A stretch of 64,000 nucleotides of DNA from Diphasiastrum complanatum (GCA_029204225.1 CM055112.1:29540703-29604702), one strand, 5' to 3'. Shown: positions 1 to 12,440, counted from the stretch's first letter. Translations and numbers: made by a program. Notes: generated by a model from the letters alone, not told the origin.

Positions 1-789
1 GAGGGCACTTGCGATCGTGGACTTTGTCACACGCAAGCGTCGCATGACGGCGCTTTTCCGCACATTCAGCAGGTAAGCTGCCACTTACTTTTTGGCTCGT
101 TTCATGTGTGCCTCTCATTCCGTTTGTCAATGCAGGCTCGACTTGAAGAAGCCCGCTCGCACCCGCTTCGCCTACCAGTTCATCATGCTTGAGCGGCTAC
201 ACAAGCTCAAGGGTGAATTGCGGCACATGGCCACTTCGGCAGAGTTCACCGCCATGGACCTGTCCACGACCCCAGAGGGCTTGGCCTTCCACGACATCTT
301 ATTCATGGAGCCTTTCTGGGTGGATATGCAGCAGCTGATGGACATCATGCGCCCCATCTACTCTGTTTTGAGGCTCATTGATCGCGAGGGGTGCACGATG
401 GGCCTCATCTACGAGTTCATGGACCGCATAGGCGAGTCTCTCCAGCGTTCCGAGCTGGACCCTGCCAGGTATAACTTTTTTCCGTCTCACCATCCTTATT
501 TCCATTTCGCACTCTGTTTCGTCTTGCTGCCGCAACACGATGGTATGTAACTGTTGCCTCCGCGTGGTTTGGTCCACAGGTTGGAGCTTATCAGGCGCTT
601 GTGGCAGCGGCGATGGGAGAAGTTTCACCGGCCCATTCACAGTGTGGCCCACATACTGCATCCGCTTTTTCAGAGCGAGAGGCAATACGACGATGCAGAG
701 CTGCGTGCGGACTGGTTCGCATACATCCACCTCCTCAGCAGCGACACTGGGTTCCGCAGTAGGCTCGAGGTGCAGAGGCTCGGTTATAG
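1..789 (+). CDS. hAT-transposase-derived (DUF659-type) protein, internal exons, partial
   Basis: Three exons join cleanly: (window edge)..72, 136..468 and 580..789. Each donor is GT and each acceptor AG, and all three junctions are phase 2, so the reading frame stays open across them. The second exon carries the block seen in plant hAT-like transposases: a stretch about matching variable residues (TRFAYQFIMLERL), then FWVDMQQLMDIMRPIYSVLR and IDREGCTMGLIYEFMD. The third continues with RRWEKFHRPIHSVAHILHPLF, typical of the same fold. The first exon is cut by the window edge. After 789 a further GT donor is present, but I could not find the next exon or the C-terminal hAT dimerisation domain within the following 2 kb. 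These exons are more GC-rich than the surrounding DNA. It may be a degraded transposon or a host gene derived from one. Preserved splicing and no internal stops make the second possible. The family call is fairly secure; activity is unknown. Confidence 0.62.
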
Positions 790-1015
790 GTAAACTCTTG
801 ATCTATCGTACGTTGTCGTTCGTTCAATTTCCCTGCGCGGGCTCAAGTGTACTAGATACTGATACACATTTTAGCATCATGTACAGTGGCATCAGATGAG
901 ATGTATATATTTTTTTACAGTCTATTTGTGTCATGGCTAATTTATCGTGGTTGCTTACAAATGGTTAGCTCTGTGAAGTTTGAATGGTTAGTCAAAAATG
1001 GTTTGCTCCGTGCAA

Positions 1016-1019
<4 letters not shown>

Positions 1020-1073
<54 letters not shown>
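1020..1073. repeat. (GA)n microsatellite
   Basis: About 27 uninterrupted GA units. Confidence 0.97.
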
Positions 1074-1076
<3 letters not shown>

Positions 1077-1365
1077 AACACATCTGCATCTCATTCAAAA
1101 CATATGCATCATGTTCAACCATTTAACATAAGACCCTAAACCTGATACCCCAACAAATGGCACAGTTAACACAACACCCTTAGCCCTAACAAATCACCCT
1201 AAACCCACAACCCCACAGCCATAACCATCAAAACAAGCCACAAGCATAATCATCATCCATAAACATCATCAACCCCACCCACGTCCTCATTGTGTCGTAG
1301 GCATTGCAACACAGGTATGTGCAGATTCAACATCAAAGCTGCACTTTCGCAGCATGCACTTAAAC

Positions 1366-2080
1366 CTGCGTAAAATGTATCAATGGTCCACGAATACAGT
1401 CCACTGGTTCGTGGAGCGGGTACGTACTCAGGGGACCGAGCCTGGCCTGATTCGGGCATCGTCCGGTCAAAATGGCCGTTCGACGGGTTAGAAACGTAAT
1501 TAGGTCAATCCAAATGGACTAGTTCTGTAGCTATCCGTCTGACGGTCCCGTTTCTCCAAGCACTACAGGGAGTGAATGGTCACCAGTGGAATGGATGGTC
1601 ATCATAACTGTGTCGTTCACTACCGGGAACCAGAAGACCTACTGGCTGGCCCGACGACGAGGGACCCTGTCCCGGACCATGGGAAGTTGTTCTGCGGTGA
1701 AGTTAATTCCAATCCGTTGCGTTTCCTCGCCCACGCCAGCTCGGTCAGGGGGGAGCAGGTCCGAGGACTGTGAGGGCACGTAGCTGCAGCTCCGGTAGTC
1801 GCCCCATTATCTCTCGCTGGCTCTCGTGAAATCCTCCTTCTAGCTTCCGTTCGTTGTGTCGGCGGACATTTACCAGGACATGCTCCGACTAGTTGCCCAC
1901 GTGACGTCGACCCTAAACCCTAAACCCTAAATCTATCTCATCACATAGGCCATGGTACTGTGTAGAATGCATCATCGGTCCAGGAATACATACAGTCCAC
2001 ATGTTCGTGATCCCGATACGAACCCAAGGGATCGAGCCTGGCTTGATTTGGGTATCGTTCGGTCAAAATGGGCTAGGTAT
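1366..2080. repeat. Diverged direct repeat pair (about 1366-1490 and 1955-2080)
   Basis: Two blocks of about 120 bp share a consistent order of matching words: a GTCCA-GGAATACA-CAGTCCA stretch, then GTTCGTG, then GGGAnCGAGCCTGGC, then ATCGTnCGGTCAAAATGG. They are roughly 590 bp apart in direct orientation. Neither holds a convincing reading frame. The GATCGAGCC words resemble a tRNA B-box, so this may be related to the tRNA-like repeats at 7.8 kb and 51.6 kb. Apart from this and the microsatellite, I see no gene in 800-2292. Confidence 0.55.
1911..1931. repeat. Short interstitial plant-telomere-type repeat
   Basis: Three perfect copies of CCCTAAA, the Arabidopsis-type telomere unit. It is too short to be a telomere and is an interstitial telobox-like tract. 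Confidence 0.85.
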
Positions 2081-2292
2081 GTCAGATATATGTAAGAACA
2101 TGGTTGGGTGGTGATTGAGCTGCCCTCAGCTAGTACGAAAACCTCAAGCATTAGATGATGATGCCACCTTTTAGATCATTTTGACTCATTGAACAGTGAA
2201 AACCTGATGGTGGCCAAGTTTTATTTTTATCTTTTTTATTCTAGCTTTACTGAACTTTGATCATTACCTTATCTTGCATGCTTATGGTGCAG

Positions 2293-3586
2293 GTATCCAT
2301 ATATCACTGTTGTGCTAAACTTCAGTCAGACGTGGGCATTATACTGTTTGGTGCAGTTTTACTCTGTTACAAAGGATGAGCTTCAATCAATCAAGCCATT
2401 AGCCAAGTTTATCTGTTTCAAGTCTATTGTTTTTGCAACATGGTGGCAAGGTGTCTTTATTGCAGTGATTTTTGGCTCTGGTGGGGATAAAACATTACTG
2501 CCAGTAGGAGCCAAATTTCAGTCAAGTTTACAGGACTTCATTATCTGTCTAGAGGTAGGCTTCAACAGCTTTTTGGGATTGATTGGTGTCACTCGAGAGT
2601 AGAAGTTTCTTCTCTTGCTGCGACCTATTTTAGACAGGTTGAGCTACCACTTTTTTTGTGTAATTATGGTGTTTTAGGTTTGACCAGATTTAAGGTCATT
2701 TGTGAATTCAATCATTGACGTACTGTGTTTGGTGCAGATGGCAGCTGCCGCTGTGGCCCACATATATATCTTTCCTGCTGCTCCATACCAGCTTGTCGAT
2801 GATCATGTACATCGAGGTGTTTCTGTTTTAGCTGACTATGCATCATGGGATTCACCATTGGACCCAGAGGAGGTTAAAGAGAGTGAACGCACGCCTATAT
2901 TACGGTTTCTTCCCTCTGACACTGAGAACGTTGCAACAAGCTTGAGAGCAAGTTTCCAAGATGTTGTCTTTGTGGGTGGAGAACAAGTGAGTGCTGCCCT
3001 AAAGACTCTACCACAGCTCTGTGCCTTTTTATGACAACACCAAACAGAATTTTGGAAAAAATTTAATCGTATAGAGTTTTAATCTGTCTACTTTGGGAGT
3101 CTGTTTGTAGCCAATCAACCAACTAATCTCTCATTATTTTTTATGCTGAAATGATTAAATTTGTCTAGTAGTCTCTTTTGAGCTTTTGTAGGCTGCTATG
3201 TCATCTGGCATGCCTGTACATCTTTCCAGGTTGTCAATGATGTGAAGACAACTATGTCACAAGCTGTGGAACCAATGGAAAAGGGAATCAATCGTCTAAA
3301 TGAGAGACTACACAATCTTCCTTGGGGACCAAAGCACAAAGAGAAGGAAAAGAGGAAACATACAAAGGATGATAACTGGCTTTTGGCTTCATCTGGCAGT
3401 GAAAAGCCACCAATTCGAGGCATCGATGATCCACTGTTAACTGGGAGTGTGAGCGATAGTGTAGTGGCCAGGGGTCGAAGGCAAAGGGAACCGCATGGAA
3501 ATGGAGCAGACAGTAGTGGAGAAAGCAGTGATCAAGGCGTCAGTGGTTTCAAAACGAGTGGTCGAAGGTGGACTGTAAGAAGATGA
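2293..3586 (+). CDS. LAZ1: LAZ1 / organic solute transporter subunit alpha-like protein (DUF300), C-terminal exons
   Basis: Three exons, 2293..2554, 2738..2986 and 3230..3586, have GT-AG borders and encode the C-terminal part of a LAZ1-type seven-transmembrane protein (Solute_trans_a, DUF300). The first contains LNFSQTWALYCLVQFY and KPLAKFICFKSIVFATWWQG, the family's most conserved membrane segment, and ends in LQDFIICLE. The second has HIYIFPAAPYQL followed by an acidic linker. The third is a charged, low-complexity cytosolic tail with a paired-basic end and stop TGA at 3584-3586. In Arabidopsis LAZ1 is linked to programmed cell death and, with its homologue, to vacuole integrity and brassinosteroid signalling. 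The exon at 2293 begins with the last base of a codon (phase 2), so an upstream exon is required. I do not recognise the N-terminal exons between 1 and 2292; they lie beyond the window or were lost. Confidence 0.85.
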
Positions 3587-6450
3587 GCCTCTTGGGCATG
3601 GATTTGCCCATCGATGATGCTGAGGCATCCTTTAATATGAAAGACATTCGTGCAGATCCTCTTATATGTAAGATATTGGTGCACATAGCCTTATCAATGA
3701 CCTGGGCAATTTGAGCTGATATCCTGATTTGTATATTGTTCCTTGTACCATAGAAATCATCCTTTGGCATGATAAAATTTTTGGCCACTTGGGTGGCTTA
3801 TACAAATTATTGATGGTACTCCTGAGCCTATTTTGACAAGTGAGCGAGAATCTTCAATATATCAAATCCTGTAACTCAGTTCTTCAGGTCACACTTGTTT
3901 CCTTAGAAGCAGCCTATGATGGAAATATTAGGGTTTCAAATACTCGATCTTGGATTGCTTCAAAGGAAAGAAATATATGATTGAAAAGACGGCTTTTTGC
4001 AATAATTTTATTGCCAAAATCAATATTGATAGTCATACAAGTTGAAAGGTTATTGTTATCAACAATACCTAGTTTACAAACACGTATCTTACAGAGCAGT
4101 TAGTGTTTGACTGGATTAAACTATCATTTAAATCTCTGTATCCTCTATATGCCTCCTTTTTGAAGTCAATGTTGCAAGTGTGTGCATTGCCACACTGGTA
4201 ATTTTTGTATACGTTGTTCCTTCACAAGGCACTGTTTTGAAACGTCAGCATTTAGCTGTAGTGAGAGTCTGCAAGGGACACCAAAATCTATTTAAAACCT
4301 GTGAAGGTTAAACAAGTTAACATGTTTTCAGATAGTTCGGTATGTTTTTAAAAGTCAAGTTTGGACTTACATATAATAGATCTTTGAATGTTCAATGAAG
4401 AAAATGTGAACACTATTAGATCCTTGACTTAAGAGTGTCGATATGTTTTTGTGTAACAGTCGTTTCTTACATAAATGTGCACTTTTATCAAGATGATCTT
4501 TTAGCTGCAAAATTGGTTGATTGTCCACATATTTAGGCTATTAGCAATCATTAGCATAAATTTAGGACATTCCAGTTTGTGAGGAGCAAGGCTGCCCCTC
4601 AAGGTGATTTTCTTGAGAAATGCTTATTAGGTGGGAGTTTTTCTGATAAAGATAGGTGGAGATGCCTATATCGTTTGTGTACCTCTTTTACTGCTTCTCT
4701 TTGAGAGGTTGTTGTAACAGTATCATAGCACAGCACAATTTTTTTGCTAAATGCTTGCATCTTGGGGTAACTGAAAGTGCTGTTAAACACCTTAACAAGC
4801 TATGAGGCTTAAGATTGATTGAGATAAGCAGATTGTTAGATGCCTAGAACCTCCGGCTTTGGCTCTGATATAAGAAAGAGTATGGCCTCATTGGTGAGTT
4901 CTTAATCTCTCTGGTAAAGTCAAATTCTGTCAAGGCTCTTCATTAAATCCTAAATGCATAGGTGGCTGTCATAAGTAGAATTTTCATATTCCCATACTTT
5001 CTTAGATATGATGAAGTCTCTCATTCACCAGTGGTTGGTAAGCAGGCACGCGATGTACTGTTGCTTATCTAAGTTACTAGTCTTCCATAGTTTCTTAGAA
5101 AATATTTGAGACTTTAAAGGAGAGCAATAGTTCTTCTTTTGGAAACTTGTGTCAAACTTTCAGCAGTATGAGCTTTATTTTGCATCCCAGTACAAAGGCA
5201 GCCTTCTTTACTATGAGTTCAAATGAATATGTGTGGTGCTAATCGATTGTACCATGAATGAGTGATTTTGGTTTCAGTTACCTGCTTGAAAGCCTTAATT
5301 TGAGTACCATCAACATGTTAATGCTCATTTCAAGAGAATCCACAACAAACAGGTTGCAGTTCGACATATGGCTATTGACAATCTTGCGTGACTTGCTTAA
5401 CATCGTCATGACCACATGTAAGCCTTCATTCCACAAATTTTCGTTCATTAATAAAGGATAGGAAAACCCATCATATACAGAAGGATGAAACATTGAATTT
5501 AAAAGCCAAAAGGCAATATTAGTCGATCTAATATGTATGATGAGGTCAAATTTTTATCCATCAAAAACCCACCCCTAGAAGCATGCTTGCATTTCAAACT
5601 TGTATACCAATATTATTATCTGTTCGCATTCAAGTCTGCAAATAGTGGCTTCTTGGTAAAGGGTTATTCCTTTTTTGAGCCTGTGGTCTGTAGTTTAATT
5701 CCACTCAGGAAAACATGAACATCAAGATAAAGAAAATAGAGGGCATTGAAATTATGGGTAGCCTGAATGGCCACATGAAATTAGTGCACCCATCCACCCA
5801 CCAAATCTCCAAGAGAATGTCTCAAATCTCCTTGTGCATGCACAATGTATTAATCCCGACCAGAAGTGGCATATAGTCTATAGCGCTGATGAACTAATTT
5901 CTAGCTGCATCTTTCATGCTTTGTGGGATGGAGTTCATGGTGCAAACTAACAACATTTATTTATGTTGAAGAATGCAATCTCTGATAGTACTCTAAGCAC
6001 ACTACAGTTTGCTTGGTGCTTGCATTTTATGCAAAGAGGTGCAAAACCTTCTAAGTTTCTCAAACAGGAATCCTTTTACAAGAAGGCAATTATGAAATTT
6101 TAAAGCAATTAAGTTGTACTATTATTACCTTATTGGCAGCATCATCAATGATTACTATGAAACATTAATCAGTTTTTTTAAAAATTAGTTCTGATAGTCT
6201 GTTTATCACAATTGCCAGTCATGGCACCTAGAGAGAATGAATTCATGTTAAGCCTGTCAGTTTTAGCTATTTTTCAAGTTTATTTACATAGAAAAATAGC
6301 CCCATCCAGTGTTTTTCCCTCAGTAGCCTGCATGTTCCCGACATGACACAAGTCATGCATATTGAATCATGCTCATCTTTTTTTCAGGAACATTTTCGTA
6401 TTCTGTTTTCAGCTTATGTCGCTATACTGATGGTTTCTAGCTCTGCAGTG
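3587..6450. other. Gene-poor, AT-rich stretch
   Basis: Downstream of the LAZ1-like stop I see only short reading frames without recognisable domains or splice structure. The first few hundred bases should contain the LAZ1 3' UTR. Nothing else is supportable. Confidence 0.5.
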
Positions 6451-7010
6451 ATTGATCTTGCATATCCTGTCAATCAGATTACTTGGAATTTGCTTCTAAA
6501 ATCCAGAGGAAGGTGGCTAGTTTGTTGGCTTGCTGTCACCTAGGACAGATGGGGTTGGCCACCTTCACCTCTTAAGCTACCTCTAGCCACATGTTTCCAG
6601 CAACAAGCTTCATGGTGACATATTTAATTGGAATTCGAGCCATTCTATCATAAAAGTTTACCTTGTAACTTCAGATACGTCAGAGACTGTCTGCTGCAAA
6701 GTGATCTTGGTCAGACGCAAGCTCATTTGGGGATCCGATCTTATTTATCCTGTCAATCAGATTGCTTGGAAATAGCTTTTGAAAACCAGAGGGAGGTGGC
6801 TAATCTGCTGGCTTGGTGTCACCTAGAACAGAGTGGGGTTGGCCTTCTTCACCTGTTATTCTACCTCTGAACTACATTTTTTCAGCAAACAAGCTTCATG
6901 GCCATATTTGACTGGAATTCCAGCAGTTTTATCAGTAAAGTTCACCTTTCCAGGTCAGATACATTAGGGACTGTTTGCTGTAAAGTGAGGCAAGCTCATT
7001 TGGGGAACCA
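6451..7010. repeat. Tandem duplication, unit about 283 bp, two copies
   Basis: The word TGTCAATCAGATT occurs at 6468 and again at 6751. The following 250 bp match in order: CCAGAGG-AGGTGGCTA, GCTTG-TGTCACCTAG, CAACAAGCTTCATGG, GGAATTC-AGC, AGATAC-T-AG-GACTGT-TGCTG, then CAAGCTCATTTGGGGA. Copy 1 is about 6451-6733 and copy 2 about 6734-7010. No frame is conserved between the copies, so this looks like a noncoding tandem duplication. Confidence 0.85.
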
Positions 7011-7815
7011 TTATTCTGTCAAAGTTAACATAGTTTCTTCAGTACCTGACGGAAAACGAGGAGCACTTCAAATTCTGTAAGTCTCTAAAATTTTTCGAAT
7101 ATTCAGACCATAGTATCCCATTCTGCATCTTTTGGTACGGAACATCAAAATTTTAAAAAGTGCTCTCTGTTTCGGTCTCAAATAGCCCACTTTAAGGGTT
7201 TTTTTGTGACTGATTTCAGCATAAGCAACCAGGTTTTGTTGGCAGATATTTTCAGGATAAAAGATTGGTCTGCTCTAAAACCCTAACCCTATAATCGATG
7301 TCTGTACATTGATTAGGATATTCCGCCCTAGAATTTCAATCTGTTGTAGCTGGAAATTTGACCCGGTTTGGAAATAAGTCTGACAGGTATCAATTGATCA
7401 TCCTCACTTAACCTCCTTCCCGATCTGCATCCCTAAATTTTAAAACGAAACAAAAACTAACGTTTCTAACAAATTTCGATATACAGTATGATGTCCGTAC
7501 GTGCCTGTTAAGGTTCGGTACGCTACAGACTATGATCCATACTTCTGCTGAAAAATGTGTACCATTTATTGCAGTAGTATGAGTATAGAGGGAAGATTCT
7601 TGCAGGTTATCAATGCATGGACTAAGGCCGACTTGCTAGCTCTCTGTTTATCTGCGAACACATAAACCCATTTTATGCTTGCTTTAGTACACAAACTTGT
7701 CATTTCTTACTTATATTTTCTCTCTCATTGGTGAACTCATTAGTAGAAAAGAAACAGTTATGCATGTGGAAATGAATTTCTGAGTGAAAAAATCTCTTTG
7801 CTGGGAAATCCTGCC

Positions 7816-7950
7816 AGGGAGTTGGCTCAATTGGTTAACGCTTGACATCCAAAGTTTCTTTGGTCTCAGGTTCGAGCCTCCCCTTGGAAACCAAGAAGCA
7901 TAAAGGATGAATGAGGCTGTTAGGTCGTCGTCGTGCCATTTCCTAGCCAT
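7816..7950 (+). mobile_element. tRNA-derived SINE-like element
   Basis: A pol III A-box-like TGGCTCAATTGG at 7823-7834 is followed about 35 bp later by a B-box-like GGTTCGAGCC at 7869-7878, tRNA-like spacing. The sequence between and after them (ATCCAAAGTTTCTTTGG, then CTTGGAAACCAAGAAGCAT) recurs in diverged form at 51.58-51.76 kb, so it is a dispersed family. It is not a functional tRNA: the stems do not pair well and no anticodon arm is clear. A reverse-oriented B-box-like word (GGATCGAACCTGGGTG) lies just downstream near 7991. Confidence 0.55.
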
Positions 7951-8285
7951 CTTTTATGCTTCTCCGTATCATCAAACCATGGGATCGAAAGGGATCGAAC
8001 CTGGGTGAGCCAGCCAACCTCAAGCACAGCACACCAATTCACAACTTGTGAAAAGATTGCCATTTTTTATGGCAATATTCCCTAGTAGAAAGGTCTTTTG
8101 AAAAATTCATTCACTTAGCACGTAAAAGACGACTGATGCTACAAAAAATGCCGAGTTTAACCCAATCTCTCTCTACACGGGACTACCTACGGGCCACTCC
8201 ACCCTTTCTCTCTTAAAACAAAGTGGGGAATATATATGACTTGTCTCATTCTCTCCTCGCTCTCCCCAAGTGTGCGGACCATCCT

Positions 8286-8287
<2 letters not shown>

Positions 8288-8359
<72 letters not shown>
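8288..8359. repeat. (CT)n microsatellite
   Basis: About 36 CT units. The Ser-Leu frames over it are artefacts. Confidence 0.97.
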
Positions 8360-8360
<1 letters not shown>

Positions 8361-10980
8361 AAATGGATCACTTATGACTCCACATGGGAACCACCTATTT
8401 CCTATGGCATTTTTTATAACTCATGAAAGTTTATGAACACTTTTATGGGAGCCCGTCAAAATCTTTATGATCTCAAGCCATGATGGCTCTTTTCCAAAAT
8501 TGAATGTAGTTCAAGAATACAAGGGCACACCTCAAAGGAATCTTTTACTAGTAGTTTTAGCATCCATGATACTCTTAAACAATATGTTCTCTCTTATTGG
8601 TTGGGCTTTCCATTACCTTCCCAGAATAGATTTCCTATTCTTCATCAATCATGCCTACAACATCAAACACACAAAGTAGTTCGATTATTGTTAATTTTGC
8701 AATACAAAAGCCATTGAAATTTGTGTTACCATGTGAATTTTGGAAGCGAAATCATGAATTGTATGTTAGTGTCACAATTACAAACATGATTCTTGTTTAT
8801 CAACATGCATTAATCACACTCTAAAAGTTTCATAAGTAAACTTTTAGTTCTTTATATAAATAGACTTTTAGGGAGTGTTAAATATAAAAGTCTAGTTTGG
8901 TGTATTTTCGACTTTTTAGCCTTAACCGTGCCTCATTGAGGCCTTGGAGACGTAACACGTCTCACACAATGCAACCCATGTCCATGCATGAGTTGCCCAC
9001 AATGTGATTTTGTTTATATTTACAATTTGAAGTTAATAGAATTACTTTCAATTTTTGAGTCTTTGATTGTTAGAGAACTTTTGTCAATTCTATCATCAAA
9101 CTTAATCAAGATCTAGAAGACATGCATGTTATGTAGCACCACCAACCATGACATTGTTAAATTGTATGTTAAATCCTCACATAATATTTGTATGACAATA
9201 CCATTGGTGGTTAAACTTGCAAGGCCCACAAAATATAGGATACTATCGATATATGTTGCAACATAACCTGCAACCACGACACCCCAAGGTGCCAATGCCA
9301 TGATGGTTAGAAAGCCAAGACCCCGGATGAATAGGTAGATTGCCTAGCCAATCTACTATTGAACCTGAAGCTCAAACATTACACTCATACATGAGCTATG
9401 AGAAACAAGCCTTTTTGTTATATAATGTCAACAACACAGGAGCCAAGATACCATATGCTCTATAATAAACTACGGGACACATGCTATCACAATTTTATTG
9501 GATGTTTTGGTTGCAATAAGAACTACGGAACATTTGAAAGTCCACACAAGGGTGTACACTCTTTATAGTAGAGAATGTGGTCACGACCATCTATACAAAG
9601 ATTGCCCATCTAGAGTTGTAATTACTAAGGTCAATAATAGACCAAATGCACCAATAAACTTAGCAACATTCATTGTAGACTCCCAAAAGGACTAGGAAAG
9701 ATTGAAGCTCCAATGTATCTGCAAACTAGAGCATAGAAAAGCATTATAGAGCCAACGGTTAAGCTAACTCTCAAGAAAAAACAAACGCAACCATGTGATG
9801 GAAGCCAAAACTTAATATCGATTGAATTAAGTAAATACCCCAATTCAAAAATTGAGAAAAAGAAAGTATAGCAAAAAGAGAGAGAATGGATAAAAGAGGA
9901 GCTAAAAAAAACATCAATCGATTGATTTGGATCAAGAGCTTGATCCTTTGAAAAACCTTTTTGCCGAGCCACCCACTAAATCCCTCACCAATGAAATTAT
10001 AATAGCCACCTCAAATACAATATTGGATGCTTTTGTATGCCATTTGCCACAAATGACGTGGAGCTACTTGATAATGAGGACCAATCAATCTAGGCACGGT
10101 GTTGAGAAATTCCACTAAGGAACCACAATCTCACTAGTAGATCAAATTTGATGAAATTATTGACAAAGAAGATGCCAAGTTAGAATATAACGTACATACC
10201 TAGTAGTAAAGGTAGGAGTAGCTTGGAAATTTGAGAAAAGCAACATTACCCTCCTAGGACAATAAAAGAACCTACCTAGAAAAGTTGATATAATTGATGG
10301 AGGGATCAGAGATGAATCTTATCTCAATGAAATTGTGTTGATAATGGAAGTTCAAACCATTCAACTAGTTTCACCACCAACCTAGCCAACCAAAGCATGG
10401 TTATCCACTAGGAGTGATGTTCAATGCACACATAAAAATAGTCGAGGTTGGTCACTTTTTTCACGGTCATGGATTTACTTAATGCACCAAACTTGTATAG
10501 TCTGTTGTACTTGTTGTATACATATTTTTCTAGAGAATGAATACTATTTCTTACAAAGTTTTCTTCCTTGGTGAGGAGTTTATTCATGACAAGAGTGAAA
10601 ATGAGAGTGCAAAAGAGAGAGGAGATTTTAGTTTTGTAGAGTCAAGTCCCAAGTTTTTTTCCTTGTAAATGTTAATTAGTTTGAATCATTAACACATGCA
10701 ACACCTAATGTAAAAAGTGCACTTAGAGAGAGTTGGCAAGAGAGGTTTTATGGCAAAATTTGAGAACTAGAGTTTTTGGCATGGATCTTGGAGGATCACA
10801 AATGGATCTAATGGATGTTTTGGGTCTAGATTAAAAGAGTAGAATACAATTTATGTTCAGTGAACAAAGCTAAGAAAAAGAGGTGTTTTACACTTTGACT
10901 ACATTGTCTAGTTTCTTTCTCTAGCTAGTATTGTGATTACTGTGTCCATAGATGAGTAGTAGTGCATGAATGAAGTGTAT
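8360..10980. other. Gene-free stretch with possible retroelement debris
   Basis: No intact gene is visible. Around 9567-9605 a + frame reads SRECGHDHLYKDC, which weakly recalls a damaged gag zinc knuckle (first Cys lost, spacing one residue short). Around 8840-8900 there is a TATATAAATAG word and a self-complementary ACTTTTAG/CTAAAAGT pair. Neither is enough to name an element. Confidence 0.3.
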
Positions 10981-10989
10981 GTCTTATCA

Positions 10990-11540
10990 GTGGATGTGTG
11001 TCATGTACTTTTAGTACATCAGTGCTTTTCAAGGCAATATAATATCCATTGTAAGCTTTGTAGGCCCAAAGGAGCTATTAGCCTTAAGAACAAGGCGGTT
11101 CCCTCTTTAGGCTCTTCAAAGTAACTAATAAGGATAACAAGCAAGGGCCCAATGTAGTTTGAATAATACTTAACAAGGGCTAATTATCCCTCAAGATAGT
11201 TAAGTTAAGTTAAGTTAAGTAAGAGCATTGTCTATAACTAGGCAAGAGACATCATTTTGTGAATCTTTTGGCTCATTTGCAAGTGCGAGCTTCTTGCTTC
11301 CTCCTTGTGAATGTGAGCCATAGGGATTTCCATTGCTAGGTCTCATGTGCCCTATCTACATGAATCCATGCTCACTTACATTGTTTTGTACTCTTCTTTT
11401 CATTTCTATTGTGATTCTATGGAGATCTTTGTGTTTCTAGCTTTCTATGGATATGCTATCTTGAATGCTTTGTACTTGCTATTAGCTTTACTTCCATTGT
11501 AATTGCTATTAGTTTAATTTTGTCACATGAAATTTCTTGG
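10990..11540 (+). repeat. Probable 5' LTR of the decayed copia element
   Basis: It lies immediately upstream of the primer binding site. With no 3' LTR to compare, neither border is proven. A diverged partial copy of its last 280 bp (about 11270-11530) recurs inside the leader at about 12210-12440. Confidence 0.45.
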
Positions 11541-11552
11541 TATCAGAGCATA
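11541..11552 (+). promoter_or_regulatory. Primer binding site (initiator tRNA-Met type)
   Basis: TGGTATCAGAGC, the usual plant Ty1-copia primer site, complementary to the 3' end of tRNA-iMet. Confidence 0.88.
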
Positions 11553-11689
11553 GATCCTAAATTCATGATAATTCTATGTGAATTTCATTAGATTTGATAA
11601 GTTTATTGCATTTGTAGCTTTCTTTTTGATAACTTCTAACTTTGAAATTTTCAGGTATGCTCAGACCAATTTTCGACATTCAATTTAGT

Positions 11690-12440
11690 TTTTCATTTCT
11701 AATTTGATTCAATAGGTTTGTAGAGCTTTGTTTTAGCTTTAATTTGCACCAATTTGCTGGGCATCTGGATAAGAGATGCAAAAGTTATTGCTCTTTCCCA
11801 AAAAACTGTCAAAATAGGTGATTAGAAATTTCACTTCACTTTATTTTCATTTTTCATATTTGATTTGAGTTTTAACATCAAGTTTCTATACATAGGATTT
11901 TAGAGCATTGTCTTGGCTTTGATCTGATCCATATGGCAGGTCATTTGGGTTAGTATCCAAAGAGTTATGACAATTCTTGATTCCTAGCTCTAGTTTTGTT
12001 AGTTTTCTTTCTTCAAAATTTTCAGAGCTGTTCTGTTGTATATTTGACTTATCAAATCACATTCAACCATTGATCTGATCCTATAGGCTGATAGAGCTTG
12101 TTGTTAGATTTTCATAGGTACTAAGTTTTTGTGATTTGGATCAATATTGAGTAAGTTATGATCAACTTAGTGGAGATGGGTCAGACTAGCCAGAATTTTG
12201 GAAATTTTTTTTACAAGTGAGAGCTTCTAGCTTCCTTGTGAATGTGATCCATAGGGATCTCCATTGCTAGGTCTCATGTGCCCTATCCACATGAATCCAT
12301 GTTCATTTACATTGCTATGTACTCTTTATTTCATTGCTAATGTGATTCCATTGAGATCTCATTGTTTCTAGCTTTCTACGGATATGCTATCTTGAATGCT
12401 TTGTACTTTTCTTGCTAGCTTTACTTCTTTGTAATTGTTT
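11690..12440 (+). repeat. Repetitive leader of the decayed copia element
   Basis: Two layers are visible. Three degenerate units of about 175 bp start near 11690, 11865 and 12050; each has an ATTTGATTT-like start, an ATAGG-TTTnTAGAGC core, a TTTGG word and AGTTATnA. Next comes a partial copy of the LTR-like segment at 12212-12440, sharing CATTGCTAGGTCTCATGTGCC and GATATGCTATCTTGAATGC with 11330-11490. It has no coding capacity. Confidence 0.6.

Noticed and set aside
299-730. 143-codon - strand frame
   Set aside because: It is the shadow of the hAT exons on +, which match a known family and have matching splice sites.
1911-1931. Telomere end
   Set aside because: Only three CCCTAAA units, internal to unique sequence.
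3242-3788. Minus-strand frames over the last LAZ1 exon
   Set aside because: Shadows of the charged C-terminal tail encoded on +.
7816-7890. A functional tRNA gene
   Set aside because: A- and B-box-like words are present, but the acceptor and anticodon stems do not pair and related copies are diverged; it fits a SINE better.
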